In this document: positions 41,876 through 50,934 of the stretch, in pieces
How the letters are laid out: each line of letters starts with the position of its first letter
Numbering within the stretch: the stretch's first letter is position 1
Assembly (NCBI GenBank): GCA_003164035.1
Contig: PLRS01000142.1
Coordinates: 1-58,503 of the forward strand
DNA length: 58,503 nt
Reading direction: 5' to 3'
Source of the DNA: Bryobacterales bacterium
GTDB lineage: Bacteria > Acidobacteriota > Terriglobia > Bryobacterales > Bryobacteraceae
Notes under the pieces: model-generated
Seen by the model: the letters and a program-made list of their open reading frames with translations, nothing else
Databases searched by the model: none
Told to the model about the DNA's origin: nothing
Position numbers and translations under genes: made by a program

Positions 41876-42945
41876 GCCCGCGCCTGCTCCCAAACCGGCT
41901 GGCACCGTCCCGCCGCCAAATGCCAAGCCGCCGTCCGGCGGATAGCGTCGTCGAGCGAAACATACTCCCGCAATCCCAACTCAGCGCGGGCGCGGCCGGT
42001 ATCGGGGACGTAGCGCGCCGCCGGCGCTCCGGGCTCCGCCACACGCGCCACCCGGATGGGCGTTCCCGGACGAACCGCCGCCGCCGTCCCGCGAGCCAGA
42101 TCGGCGATCGTCACGCCCCGCTCCGACCCGGTGTTATAAGGCCGGCACGACGCTCCCCGCACCAGAATCGTCCAAAGCCAGATGGCCAGATCGGCGGCAT
42201 AGAGGTACGACCGCCAGGGTGTTCCGTCCCCGTGAATGCGGATGTCGCGGCCGTTCAGGCAATCGCCGATAAAGTTGCCGATGGCAAAATGCGAGTCGAG
42301 CGGCAGGTGCGGCCCCACGAAGGCGAAGCAGCGGGCAATGGCGCAATCGAGCCCGTGCGTCCGGCCATACACGCCGCACAGCAGCTCGGCGACCCGCTTG
42401 GCTTCCGCGTAAGCCGCCGACGGATCGAGCGGATCGGGACCGCCCGAATAGGTTTCAGGAACGTGGGTGAGTTCGGGCGGCTGGGCGCCATAGACCGCTC
42501 CCGAGCCGATCAGCAGAAACCGGCCCGCTCCGGCCGAGACAGCAAACTCCAGCGCGCGCCGCGTTCCCTCGACAATCGTATCGAGCATCCGCAGCGGTTC
42601 GTCCCGGTTCAGCGCCGCGCTGGCCTCGGCCGCGCCGTGAATCACGTGGGAGTAAGGCGCCTGGGGGAACGGGAAGCTGCGCGCATCGCCCTCGATCAGA
42701 CGGATCGCCGGGTGCCCGGCCAGGTGCGGCGCTTTGGCGCGGAACCGCTCCGGCGAACGCGTCAGCACCGTCATGGTGGCCTTCAGTTCCATGCGGTCAC
42801 AAGCCCAAAGAAAACTTTCCAGCAGCCAGCAGCCGAAAAATCCCGTGCCGCCGGTGACGAACAGGCGCGCGCCGCGCAGTTCGTCCCACACGCCTTCGGT
42901 ATGGGCGAGCGCGTGATCCAGGTCGGCGGCGAGCGGGTTCGGCAT
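41872..42945 (-). CDS. NAD-dependent sugar epimerase/dehydratase (extended SDR)
   Basis: A 357-residue extended SDR. The nucleotide motif is VTGGTGFFGCWLLES (about 31-45), with VIHGAAEASAALNRDEP, the active-site pair YAEAK (about 183-187) and a serine in LLIGSGAVYG. It closely follows the dTDP-glucose 4,6-dehydratase plan, including SYLYAADLAIWL and PYNTGSE near the C terminus. Position between rfbH and the TPP enzyme makes it a candidate reductase or epimerase acting on a CDP-sugar, for example in the role YerF plays in yersiniose A synthesis. CDP-glucose 4,6-dehydratase (rfbG) activity cannot be ruled out and would fill the otherwise missing step. Its own start MPNPLAADL lies 1 bp after the rfbH stop. 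Confidence 0.83.
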   Translation of the reverse strand: MPNPLAADLDHALAHTEGVWDELRGARLFVTGGTGFFGCWLLESFLWACDRMELKATMTVLTRSPERFRAKAPHLAGHPAIRLIEGDARSFPFPQAPYSHVIHGAAEASAALNRDEPLRMLDTIVEGTRRALEFAVSAGAGRFLLIGSGAVYGAQPPELTHVPETYSGGPDPLDPSAAYAEAKRVAELLCGVYGRTHGLDCAIARCFAFVGPHLPLDSHFAIGNFIGDCLNGRDIRIHGDGTPWRSYLYAADLAIWLWTILVRGASCRPYNTGSERGVTIADLARGTAAAVRPGTPIRVARVAEPGAPAARYVPDTGRARAELGLREYVSLDDAIRRTAAWHLAAGRCQPVWEQARA

Positions 42946-42946
42946 A

Positions 42947-44281
42947 TTAACGGCGTCCTACCGTGGCGTAACTGCCGCAAAGCGCGTGAAAGGCCTCCAG
43001 CATGTAATCGAGCATGGCCGAAGTGATTCCGGGGTAAAGCCCGATCCAGAACACCCGCTCCATGATGAAATCCGTGTTTTCGAGATTGCCCACCACGCGG
43101 TAGTTCTGGCCCTGGTACGCCGGCTGGCGGATCAGGTTGCCGCCGAACAAAAGCCGGGTCGCGATCCTGCGCTCTTCGAGATAACGCGTCGCCTGGTTGC
43201 GCGAGAACGGAGCATTCGGGCGAACCGCCATCGGGAACCCGAACCAGCTCGGTTCCGCGCCGGCGGTAGCTTCGGGCAGGATGAAAAACTCCTCCAAGCC
43301 GACCAGGCCTTCGGCGAGCGCCCTGAAGTTTCGCCGCCGCGCCTCGATGAATCCGTCCAGCTTTTCCAGTTGCGCCACCCCCACCGCCGCCTGCATGTCG
43401 GTCAGCTTCAAGTTGTAGCCGATGTGCGCATACGTGAATTTATGGTCGTACCCGCGCGGCAGGCCGCCCAACTGCCAGTCGAACCGCTTGCCGCAGGTGT
43501 TGTCGCAGCCGGGTTCGCACCAGCAGTCGCGGCCCCAATCGCGGAAGGACTCGCAGATTTTGTGCAGGGCCGGCGTGTTCGTCACCACCGCCCCGCCCTC
43601 GCCCATGGTGATGTGGTGGGCCGGATAAAAGCTCACCGTCGCCAGGTCGCCAAACGTGCCGGTCTTACGCCCGAAGTAGGTGGATCCGACCGCGTCGCAG
43701 CAGTCTTCCACCAGCCACAAATCGTGCTTCCGGGCGAAACCGGCCACCGTATTCAAATCGAACGGATTGCCCAAGGTGTGGGCGAAGACGATGGCGCGGG
43801 TGCGCGGCGAGAGAGCGGCTTCCAGTTGCGAGGTGTCGGCGTTGTAAGTAGGCAGGGTAACGTCCACGAAGACCGGAACCAGGCCGTTCTGCAGAATCGG
43901 GTTCACGGTAGTGGGAAAGCTGGCCGCTACCGTGATCACCTCGTCTCCGGGCTTCAAGCGCCGTTCCCCCAACCGCGGCGAGGTGAGCGCCGAGAGCGCC
44001 ACCAGGTTGGCCGACGAGCCGGAATTCACCAGCAGGCAATGCCGCACTCCCATCCAGCGGGCGAATTCCCGCTCGAACTCGCGCGCGAAGCGGCCGGTGG
44101 TGAGCCAGAAGTCGAGCGAGGCGTCGACCAGGCTGCGGATTTCCTGGTCGTCGAAGACCCGGCCGGCATAGGGAATGGAGGATTCGCCTGGGACGAAACG
44201 GGTTTCCGGGAAGGCGGCCTCGTAGTATTCGGTTACCAGCGAACGGATCCGCGCCCGGAGTTGCTCGGCTTTCGGGTTCAT
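42947..44281 (-). CDS. rfbH: CDP-6-deoxy-4-keto-glucose 3-dehydrase (E1)
   Basis: This 444-residue PMP- and [2Fe-2S]-dependent enzyme removes the C3 hydroxyl in 3,6-dideoxyhexose synthesis. It has the DegT aminotransferase fold, with [12 protein letters not shown] (about 115), EDCCDAVGS (about 195), and [14 protein letters not shown] (about 220), where His replaces the PLP lysine of ordinary aminotransferases. The cysteine cluster [12 protein letters not shown] (about 250) supplies the iron-sulfur site. Length is near the 437 residues of Salmonella RfbH. Start at 44281 (MNPKAEQ). It needs an electron-donor reductase (E3, DdhD/RfbI type), whose gene is not in the window. Gene order after rfbF with one SDR between agrees with CDP-dideoxysugar clusters. 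Confidence 0.93.
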   Translation of the reverse strand: MNPKAEQLRARIRSLVTEYYEAAFPETRFVPGESSIPYAGRVFDDQEIRSLVDASLDFWLTTGRFAREFEREFARWMGVRHCLLVNSGSSANLVALSALTSPRLGERRLKPGDEVITVAASFPTTVNPILQNGLVPVFVDVTLPTYNADTSQLEAALSPRTRAIVFAHTLGNPFDLNTVAGFARKHDLWLVEDCCDAVGSTYFGRKTGTFGDLATVSFYPAHHITMGEGGAVVTNTPALHKICESFRDWGRDCWCEPGCDNTCGKRFDWQLGGLPRGYDHKFTYAHIGYNLKLTDMQAAVGVAQLEKLDGFIEARRRNFRALAEGLVGLEEFFILPEATAGAEPSWFGFPMAVRPNAPFSRNQATRYLEERRIATRLLFGGNLIRQPAYQGQNYRVVGNLENTDFIMERVFWIGLYPGITSAMLDYMLEAFHALCGSYATVGRR

Positions 44282-44282
44282 C

Positions 44283-45356
44283 TCAGGCAACCTCCGGGAG
44301 TTGGGCTGGAGTGGCGGGCGCCCACCGCATTCCGGCATCGAGCAGCCCCCGCTCCCTGAGGTCCAGCAGCGATCTCAGCCGCACGTAACGGTCGCGGCTG
44401 AAGCCGGCCCCGCGGGCGCCGGCGCTCTCCAGCGCGCGGACCAGTTCGGCGATGGTGCCGGCCAGCGTCGAAACCGGCTGGTGGCGCGGCGCGAGGCGGC
44501 GAAACAGATCGAAGCGGACTTTATAGGAGCGTTTGTCGGGTTGTGCATCCGGGTTGAGGTGAATCGCAGTGCCCGGGAGAGCGGTTGCCACGGCCGCGGC
44601 GAGGTCCTTTACCTGGTAGTTCCATTCGTTCGAGCCGGCGTTCACGGCCAGGAATTCGCCGCCGCTCGAGGCTGGCCTCGTAATGGCCCATTCGATCGCG
44701 CGAGCCATGTCGGCCACGTCGATGAGCGGGCGCCACGGCGTACCGTCGCTTAGAATACGGATCTCGCGGTTCGAGACGGCGCTGGCGGCGAAGTCGTTCA
44801 GCACCAGGTCGAGGCGCAATCGCGGACTGCGGCCGCAGGCCGTGGCAAAGCGCAGGCAGGTGATGGGAAACTCGCGGCCGGCCAGCCCCGCCAGAGCGCG
44901 CTCGGCGGCGTACTTCGAGCGGGCGTACGCCGTGAGCGGATTGACGGCGGACGATTCGCCGCGCGCGCCATCCTCGGCGAAGCCGTAGACCGAGCAGGAC
45001 GAGGCGAAGACGAACGACGCGGCGCCAGCCCGGCGCGCATTCGCCGCCAGCGCCACCGTGGCCTCGTAATTCACTTGTCCGGTCGCATCTTCGAAAAGGT
45101 TGCCGATGGGGTCGTTCGAAATCCCTGCCAGGTGTACGACGCTCGCGATGCCGGCCAGCCGCCGCGCCGGAAAATCTCTGACGTCGTCCAAAATCTGTTC
45201 GTCGGGAAGTTGGCCGGGCGAAGCCGGGTCGAGCAGTGCGTCGGCAAAGTAACCCGCGTCCAGCCCGATCAGCCGCGCCTTGGGGAAGGCGGCGCGAAGG
45301 CGGGCCATGACCACGGGGCCCACGTAACCCAGGTTGCCGGTGACCAGAATGTTCAT
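44283..45356 (-). CDS. NAD-dependent epimerase/dehydratase, sugar SDR between rfbF and rfbH
   Basis: A 357-residue extended SDR. The Rossmann motif [14 protein letters not shown] opens the protein, DDVRD and [14 protein letters not shown] follow, with the active site SSCSVYG and [12 protein letters not shown] (about 150). The region [16 protein letters not shown] near 218 is typical of nucleotide-sugar enzymes. Classic clusters have CDP-glucose 4,6-dehydratase (rfbG) in this slot, but its N-terminal sequence (GHTGFKG type) is not seen here, so a 4-reductase or 4,6-dehydratase role is open. Start overlaps the rfbF stop (ATGA); one base separates its stop from the rfbH ATG. Confidence 0.82.
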   Translation of the reverse strand: MNILVTGNLGYVGPVVMARLRAAFPKARLIGLDAGYFADALLDPASPGQLPDEQILDDVRDFPARRLAGIASVVHLAGISNDPIGNLFEDATGQVNYEATVALAANARRAGAASFVFASSCSVYGFAEDGARGESSAVNPLTAYARSKYAAERALAGLAGREFPITCLRFATACGRSPRLRLDLVLNDFAASAVSNREIRILSDGTPWRPLIDVADMARAIEWAITRPASSGGEFLAVNAGSNEWNYQVKDLAAAVATALPGTAIHLNPDAQPDKRSYKVRFDLFRRLAPRHQPVSTLAGTIAELVRALESAGARGAGFSRDRYVRLRSLLDLRERGLLDAGMRWAPATPAQLPEVA

Positions 45357-46147
45357 TGCGCGTGTACCCCGTTGCGCCAGACTTTCCATGGCGCGGCGCC
45401 GGTGCTCCACAGTTCGTTCAGATACTGATATTCGCGGAAGGTGTCCATGGCATAAAAGAACCCGTCGTGGCGATAGGCCATCAGTTCGCCGGCGGCGGCC
45501 AGCCGCTCGAAAGGCTCCCGCTCGAGCACGCAGTCGTCGCCCCCGATGTAGTCGAACACGCCGCGATTGAAAACCATGAAGCCCGCGCTGATCCAACTAT
45601 CGGATTGGGGCTTCTCCTTGAACTGTCCGACGCGCCCGCTCGAATCCAGCGTCACGTTGCCGAACCGGGAGATGGGCCGCACGGCCGTTACGCTCGCCAG
45701 CTTCCCGTGCGACCGGTGAAACTCCACCATGGCGGAGATATTGGCATCGGTCAGCCCGTCGCCGTAAGTGACCAGAAAGGTGTCGTCCTCGATATACCGC
45801 CGAATTCGCCCGATGCGCCCGCCGGTCTGCGACTCCAGGCCCGTGTCGGCCAGGGTCACCTGGAAGTTCTGCTCCTCGTGGCAACCGTTGAAATCGATAT
45901 GGGACTTCCGGCCGAGGCATATGGTGAAGTCGTTGTTCATCGCCTCGTAATTCAGGAAATAGTCCTTGATCATGTTGCCGCGGTACCCGAGGCAAAGCAC
46001 GAATTCCCGAAATCCGTAATGCGCGTAGGTCTTCATGATGTGCCAGAGAATCGGCCGGCCGCCGACCTCCACCAGCGGCTTCGGCCGGAACTCCGTCTCT
46101 TCGCGCAGGCGTGTACCGAGACCGCCGCACAGCACTACCACTTTCAT
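45353..46147 (-). CDS. rfbF: Glucose-1-phosphate cytidylyltransferase
   Basis: This 264-residue enzyme makes CDP-glucose from CTP and glucose 1-phosphate. The nucleotide-binding start VVLCGGLGTRLREETEFRPKPLVEVGGRPILWHIMK is characteristic, with the cytidylyltransferase-specific KTYAHYGFREFVLCLGYRG, YEAMNNDFT, TYGDGLTDANI and DGFFYAMDTFREYQYLNELW in family order. The length matches Salmonella RfbF (257). It is the first gene of the tightly overlapped minus-strand block. GAGGAA lies about 8 bases upstream of the ATG. The gap to the next gene upstream is 97 bp and includes a possible TATACT-like -10 element on the minus strand. Defines the nucleotide (CDP) used by the pathway. Confidence 0.96.
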   Translation of the reverse strand: MKVVVLCGGLGTRLREETEFRPKPLVEVGGRPILWHIMKTYAHYGFREFVLCLGYRGNMIKDYFLNYEAMNNDFTICLGRKSHIDFNGCHEEQNFQVTLADTGLESQTGGRIGRIRRYIEDDTFLVTYGDGLTDANISAMVEFHRSHGKLASVTAVRPISRFGNVTLDSSGRVGQFKEKPQSDSWISAGFMVFNRGVFDYIGGDDCVLEREPFERLAAAGELMAYRHDGFFYAMDTFREYQYLNELWSTGAAPWKVWRNGVHAQ

Positions 46148-46244
46148 GGAAGCGTTCCTCGCAAGTATTATCCGGCGCGAACGCGCGCGAGACTATACCC
46201 CGGAGGGTTAACTGGCTGGGTTATCTAAAGTATACGGATCATTG

Positions 46245-48347
46245 TTACCGCGAATGGCAGGCGAACACGCGGACGAAGTCGTTGTGGAAAATGGGGCTGC
46301 CCGTCCAGACCCAACTGGCGCGGTCCTGCCAGGCCGCATCGGTATCCCTGGCGACAACGAAGTCGATCGGCAAGGTTCGACAATCGGACTCCAACGCCTC
46401 CGCTCCGCCTCCGGCGAACAGGCTGGAAAGGGCCAGGTTTAGGGGGGCACACTCCCGTGGATCGCCGCCAAACGTGGCTCCGCAGCCGCCACCGACGGCG
46501 GCCGCCTGGCGGTGGCCATATGCGCCGGAGAAAGTGTCCTGGACGGGTGGCGCCGGGTTCGGCTGGATCACGGCCGTCTCCGGGGTCCGGGCGCGGAGCC
46601 ACTCCAGAGCTTCGCGATTGGCCGCGGTGCGCCGGCCGAGAAGCCGGTCATCCGCAAGCCAGGCGATCTTCGGGACCTTGCCCATATCCGACAGCAGTGG
46701 ATAGAATCGCAGGATCGCCAGATCGTAGACCACGCCGGCCACGCCCAGGACGAGCGTCAGGCGCAGCAGCCTGCCGCGCGGCGCGCGCTCCGACAGCACG
46801 TTCGCGGCACATAACAGCAGCACGAACTGGGCGGGCAGAAACCCGCGCCAGGCCAGATCGTTGTTGGCGATGATGCTGGACTTCACGAAGGTGCAGATCA
46901 GAATACTGGTGGCCGCCATAAGGATCCCGGCCAGTTCCGCCGATGTGGCCGGCCGGTTCCGCTTTCGAAAACGGGCCCGGACGATTGCGGCCGCCACGAA
47001 GAAAACGCCCAGCTCCAGGAAGTAGTTGAGCGGCAGGAACAGGAGATCGGCGGCATAGCGCTGCCATGGCCGGTCCAGCCCGAAAAACCGCAGGGCCAAC
47101 TCGGCGGGCGTGAACACGCGGATGGTCAATTCGAACAGGTGCGGTGCGGCGGCATGGGAAGACGCGGAGCCATGGGAAAAGGAATCCGCCAGGCTGGCCA
47201 GAAAGGGCCGGATCCAAGCCACCGCGGCCACGCCCGCCACAGCCAGCGCTTCCGCTTGCCACCATTGTCCGCGAACCGCCGCCACCAGCAGCCACAGCCC
47301 CAGGAAAACGGCGAACACCATGGCGACATAAATGCCACAACCCGCGGCGCTGGCAAAGGCCGTTCCGGCGATCAAGCCGGACACGATGCGCCGCGGGTAT
47401 GACGATTGGGGCGGAATATCCCATGCAATCAGGAATCCGGTGAGACAGGCGACCAGCGAGCAGATATAATGCGGCTCCCACAGCATGGTGTAAAGCCAAC
47501 CGTCCACCTGCTCGTTCCACCATTCCACGGACGGGGACATTCCGGCAACGATACCGGCTCGCATCAGCCACACCATCGCGAGCGCGGGTACGATATCGAG
47601 GCCGGTGACAGCCAGCAGCGCGATTCCGATCTGGCTACGGCGGGCAAGACCGGCGGCAGCCGAGCCGAACAGCCGCAGGTAGAGCGGCACCAGCGAGATG
47701 AGCCCGATGCCGACCCACAGCGTGCCGGCAATAGTCGCCTGGCGGGCATCCACCAGCGGCGCCCCAAGGCGGTAAATCAGCGCGCAGGGAATCATCCAGA
47801 AATAGTGGTAACGAAGACCGGCGGCGTGGCCGGGGAAGAAGAACGGATTCCGCGCGGGCAGGCCGAACGCTCCGATGGAGTGGGTGAAGGCAATACGGAC
47901 CGAATAGTCGTAATCGACGATCGAGAAGTAGAGCCGGCGGCCTACGGGCAAGTCGGCCAGCGAGAGAAAGGCAATCGTTATCCACAGTGCGATGAAAGCC
48001 GCGAACGGCCACATCCGCCGGAAGTCGAACCCGGCACCAGGTCTGGCTTTACGCCGCAAGGCGCCGGACGAAAGGGCCGCGGCGAAAATGGCGGCATAGA
48101 CGAACCAAACCCCGTTCCACCCAAGCCATCGCCCCACGGTATAGCAAAGGACGGGGCCGACGGCAAGCGAAACCGGCACGCTGGCGGCGAGGCGGAATGG
48201 CAGCAGCCGCGCGCGAAAGCCGAACACATCGGTCAACCATCCGACCGCATAACCGGGAAAGAAAGCCAGCAGCGAGAATAGCCCAAACCCCGCCGAAATG
48301 CCAGCCAGATCCGATAGCAGGAAGTGGAAGGTGGCGCCAGCAGTCAC
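46245..48347 (-). CDS. Large polytopic membrane protein, GT-C-like
   Basis: A 700-residue protein with about 12 hydrophobic segments (about 15-560) and a C-terminal soluble region (about 580-700) that ends with two paired cysteine-containing stretches. An acidic loop, FSIVDYDYSVRIAF, after the fourth segment could hold a catalytic aspartate as in GT-C enzymes, but I do not recognise a named family. Close to the glycan locus and transcribed in the same direction as rfbF, it may attach or polymerise the glycan or transfer a lipid-linked sugar outside. It is separated from rfbF by 97 bp. Start MTAGATFHF is plausible; the 221 bp upstream separates it from phoU. Confidence 0.7.
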   Translation of the reverse strand: MTAGATFHFLLSDLAGISAGFGLFSLLAFFPGYAVGWLTDVFGFRARLLPFRLAASVPVSLAVGPVLCYTVGRWLGWNGVWFVYAAIFAAALSSGALRRKARPGAGFDFRRMWPFAAFIALWITIAFLSLADLPVGRRLYFSIVDYDYSVRIAFTHSIGAFGLPARNPFFFPGHAAGLRYHYFWMIPCALIYRLGAPLVDARQATIAGTLWVGIGLISLVPLYLRLFGSAAAGLARRSQIGIALLAVTGLDIVPALAMVWLMRAGIVAGMSPSVEWWNEQVDGWLYTMLWEPHYICSLVACLTGFLIAWDIPPQSSYPRRIVSGLIAGTAFASAAGCGIYVAMVFAVFLGLWLLVAAVRGQWWQAEALAVAGVAAVAWIRPFLASLADSFSHGSASSHAAAPHLFELTIRVFTPAELALRFFGLDRPWQRYAADLLFLPLNYFLELGVFFVAAAIVRARFRKRNRPATSAELAGILMAATSILICTFVKSSIIANNDLAWRGFLPAQFVLLLCAANVLSERAPRGRLLRLTLVLGVAGVVYDLAILRFYPLLSDMGKVPKIAWLADDRLLGRRTAANREALEWLRARTPETAVIQPNPAPPVQDTFSGAYGHRQAAAVGGGCGATFGGDPRECAPLNLALSSLFAGGGAEALESDCRTLPIDFVVARDTDAAWQDRASWVWTGSPIFHNDFVRVFACHSR

Positions 48348-48530
48348 GCGCGCAAAACTCCGCTCCCCACGGCGCGGCCATCCAATAGGTGGGAAATCCG
48401 CCGGGTACGGGAAGAAGGCCGCTTCAACCCGTCACGCCGCCATCCGGTTGGTTTCCGTTTGGCTCGACCTCGGATGCCCATCTTATCGTCCAAGCAGATT
48501 ATACAGCGATCGCCTCGTTGCCTGAGAAAT

Positions 48531-48553
48531 ATCTGAGAGATGAATTCTCAGAT
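48531..48553. terminator. Stem-loop after phoU
   Basis: ATCTGAGA (48531-48538) and TCTCAGAT (48546-48553) form an 8-bp perfect stem with a 7-base loop, just past the phoU stop. On the minus strand it sits at the end of the phosphate operon. No U-run follows, so termination is only suggested. Confidence 0.4.
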
Positions 48554-48568
48554 TTGCGGGGCTAGGAT

Positions 48569-49231
48569 CTAATCCGTGGTTTCGGCGCGGTGCCGGACGT
48601 CGATGCCTTTCACCATGAAGAGGACGTCTTCGGCGATGTTGGTGGCGTGGTCGGCGATGCGCTCCAGGTTTTGGGCGATGAACATCAGTGCCACGGAGCG
48701 GTTAATGGTGCCGCTTTCTTCCTGCATGAATTCCAGCAGTTCGTCGTAGACGGCGTCGCGCAGGCGGTCCACCTCGTCGTCGGAGCGCAAAACCTGGCGC
48801 GCCAGGTCCGCGTCGCGTTCGGCGAAGGCGTCGAGCGCGTTATGAACCATGCCCTGCGCCAGTTCGGCGATCTTGGGGATATCGATCAGGGGACGAATCG
48901 CCGGCTCCTTCATGAGGGTGAGCGCCCGCTCGGTAATGTTCACCGCCATGTCGCCCATCCGCTCCAGGTCGGTATTGATCTTGATGGCCGAGGTCAGAAA
49001 GCGCAAATCGCGCGCCATGGGCTGGTACAGGGCGAGCAGGCGGGTGGCCAGGTCGTCGATTTCCATCTCCTGCTGGTTGATCAATGCCTCGGTCCACATG
49101 ACCTCTTTGGCCATCTGTTCGTTGCGCTCCACCAGCGAGTAGACGGAATTGTGGATGGACGATTCCACCAGCCGGCCCATATCGACCAGCTTGTTTTCCA
49201 GTTCGTCCAGTTCGTCGCGAAAGTGGCGCAT
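48569..49231 (-). CDS. phoU: Phosphate-specific transport system accessory protein PhoU
   Basis: This 220-residue all-helical protein dampens signalling from the Pst transporter to the PhoR/PhoB system and modulates uptake. Two tandem PhoU repeats are visible, the first with MARDLRFLTSAIKINTDLERMGDMAVN (about 75-100) and the second with LMFIAQNLERIADHATNIAEDVLF (about 180-205), carrying the E(R)xxDHxxN metal-binding signature. The start at 49231 (MRHFRDELDELENKLVDMG) matches family N termini; a longer frame to 49405 lies inside pstB in another frame and is discarded. Five bases follow pstB. Ends the operon pstS-pstC-pstA-pstB-phoU. Confidence 0.96.
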   Translation of the reverse strand: MRHFRDELDELENKLVDMGRLVESSIHNSVYSLVERNEQMAKEVMWTEALINQQEMEIDDLATRLLALYQPMARDLRFLTSAIKINTDLERMGDMAVNITERALTLMKEPAIRPLIDIPKIAELAQGMVHNALDAFAERDADLARQVLRSDDEVDRLRDAVYDELLEFMQEESGTINRSVALMFIAQNLERIADHATNIAEDVLFMVKGIDVRHRAETTD

Positions 49232-49236
49232 GGTTT

Positions 49237-50082
49237 CTACCCGAACCGTCCCGTGATGTAATCCTCGGTTTCCTTCTTGGCCGGCCGTTTGAAGATTTTC
49301 TCCGTCCGGTCGAATTCTATCAGCTTGCCCATCAGGAAGAATCCCGTGAACTCCGCCACGCGGGCGGCCTGCTGCATGTTGTGGGTCACGATCACCTGGG
49401 TGCATTGGTCCTTCAAATTGAACATCAGGTCTTCGATCTTGGCGGTGGCGATGGGATCGAGGGCGGAACAGGGCTCATCGAGCAGCAGCACCTCCGGATC
49501 CACCGCCAGGGCGCGCGCAATGCAGAGGCGCTGCTGCTGGCCGCCGGAGAGCGAATACGCCGATTCGTGCAGCTTGTCCTTGACTTCGTCCCAGAGTGCC
49601 GCCACGCGCAGGCTGTGCTCCACTTTTTCCGCCAGCGAATGGCTGCCGTTAAGGCCGTTGATGCGGATGCCGTAGGCCACGTTATCGAAGATCGACTTGG
49701 GGAAAGGATTGGGGCGCTGAAAAACCATGCCCACGCGCCGCCGCAGGCTGGTGACGTCGACGGTTTCGAGCACGTTCTCGCCGTCCATGGTGACCGTGCC
49801 CTCCGCCCGCGCGTTACGCACCATGTCGTTGATGCGGTTGAGGGTGCGCAGAAACGTGGATTTGCCGCAACCGGAGGGACCGATCAGGGCGGTGATGCGC
49901 TTCTCCGGCATATCGATGTTGATATCGTGAAGCGCCTGATAAGCGCCGTAGAAGAAATTGAGAGCTTTCACCGATATTTTTGGCGGCGCGGCCGCTGGAG
50001 CGGTCGCGGCGCCGGCCGAAACTGTCATTGGAGGACTCGACACATGCGGCTCCCGAGTTACTAAGTTGCCCGCGGTATCCAT
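49237..50082 (-). CDS. pstB: Phosphate ABC transporter ATP-binding protein
   Basis: This 281-residue ATPase energises phosphate import. Walker [10 protein letters not shown] (about 65), the Q-loop in [16 protein letters not shown], signature [15 protein letters not shown] (about 172), Walker [13 protein letters not shown] (about 195) and the switch His in [14 protein letters not shown] are all intact. The N-terminal 35 residues, rich in Pro and Ala ([10 protein letters not shown]), are an extra segment compared with the roughly 257-residue Escherichia protein. It starts 3 bases after pstA and is followed closely by phoU. Confidence 0.97.
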   Translation of the reverse strand: MDTAGNLVTREPHVSSPPMTVSAGAATAPAAAPPKISVKALNFFYGAYQALHDINIDMPEKRITALIGPSGCGKSTFLRTLNRINDMVRNARAEGTVTMDGENVLETVDVTSLRRRVGMVFQRPNPFPKSIFDNVAYGIRINGLNGSHSLAEKVEHSLRVAALWDEVKDKLHESAYSLSGGQQQRLCIARALAVDPEVLLLDEPCSALDPIATAKIEDLMFNLKDQCTQVIVTHNMQQAARVAEFTGFFLMGKLIEFDRTEKIFKRPAKKETEDYITGRFG

Positions 50083-50085
50083 GGC

Positions 50086-50934
50086 TTACCCCTTTTGCAC
50101 CGCGGTTCCCCGCGAGAGAACCCAGCGCGCGGTAATATTCGTGATCAGCACCATGGCCAGCAGCACCAGGCCCGCTGCCCATGCCTGGCGATGCCAGTCG
50201 TCGAAAGGCGACATGGCATGGGTGAAGATCATGACCGGAAGAGCGGCCACGGGCTGGTTCAGGCCGGTGGGCCAGTATTGATTGTTGAGGGCGGTAAACA
50301 GCAGCGGCGCGGTTTCACCGGCGATGCGGGCCACGCCCAGAATCATGCCCGTCAAAATGCCGCGCATGGCCGCCGGTACCACCACCGTGGCCACCATTTT
50401 CCATTGCGGCGCGCCCAGCGCCAGAGCGCCTTCGCGAAGCGACCGCGGCACGCCGAGCAGAAACTGCTCGGTGCTGCGCAGGGCGATGGGAATCAGCATC
50501 AGGCTGAGGGCGAAGCCGCCGGCCAGCGCCGAGAAAGAGTGCATGGGCGCCACCACCACCGTCCAGGCGAACACGCCAATTACGATGGAGGGTACGCCGT
50601 TGAGCAGGTCCGCCATGTAGCGCACGGCCGACGCGAAAGCCTTGTTGCCGAACTCGGCCAGGTAGATGCCGCCCAGGAACCCCACCGGCAGGCCGATGAC
50701 CGCGGCCAGGCCCACCATGACGGCACTGCCCACAATGGCGTTGGCCATGCCGCCGCCAACCTGCCCTTGCGGCAGCGGCAGCTTGGTGAGAAAGTCCCAA
50801 TCGATGGACTTACCGCCGTTCCACACCAGGTAGCCCAGAATCACGAACAGGACGGAGACCGTCAGAAGGGTGCATACGCCGGTGGCGGCCAGCATCAGGT
50901 TGTTCACCAATTTGCGAACGCCCCGCCGCCTCAT
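50086..50934 (-). CDS. pstA: Phosphate ABC transporter permease PstA
   Basis: A 282-residue inner-membrane subunit with six predicted helices. The cytoplasmic EAA-type loop LREGALALGAPQWKMVATVVVPAAMRGI (about 185-212) is the ATPase contact, followed by ARIAGETAPLLFTA. Start at 50934 (MRRRGVRKL) overlaps the pstC stop by four bases. The longer upstream frame belongs to pstC in another reading frame. Confidence 0.96.
   Translation of the reverse strand: MRRRGVRKLVNNLMLAATGVCTLLTVSVLFVILGYLVWNGGKSIDWDFLTKLPLPQGQVGGGMANAIVGSAVMVGLAAVIGLPVGFLGGIYLAEFGNKAFASAVRYMADLLNGVPSIVIGVFAWTVVVAPMHSFSALAGGFALSLMLIPIALRSTEQFLLGVPRSLREGALALGAPQWKMVATVVVPAAMRGILTGMILGVARIAGETAPLLFTALNNQYWPTGLNQPVAALPVMIFTHAMSPFDDWHRQAWAAGLVLLAMVLITNITARWVLSRGTAVQKG

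Noticed and set aside
48569-49405. Extended 278-residue form of PhoU
   Set aside because: The extra residues are an alternate frame within pstB; the true PhoU N terminus starts at 49231.
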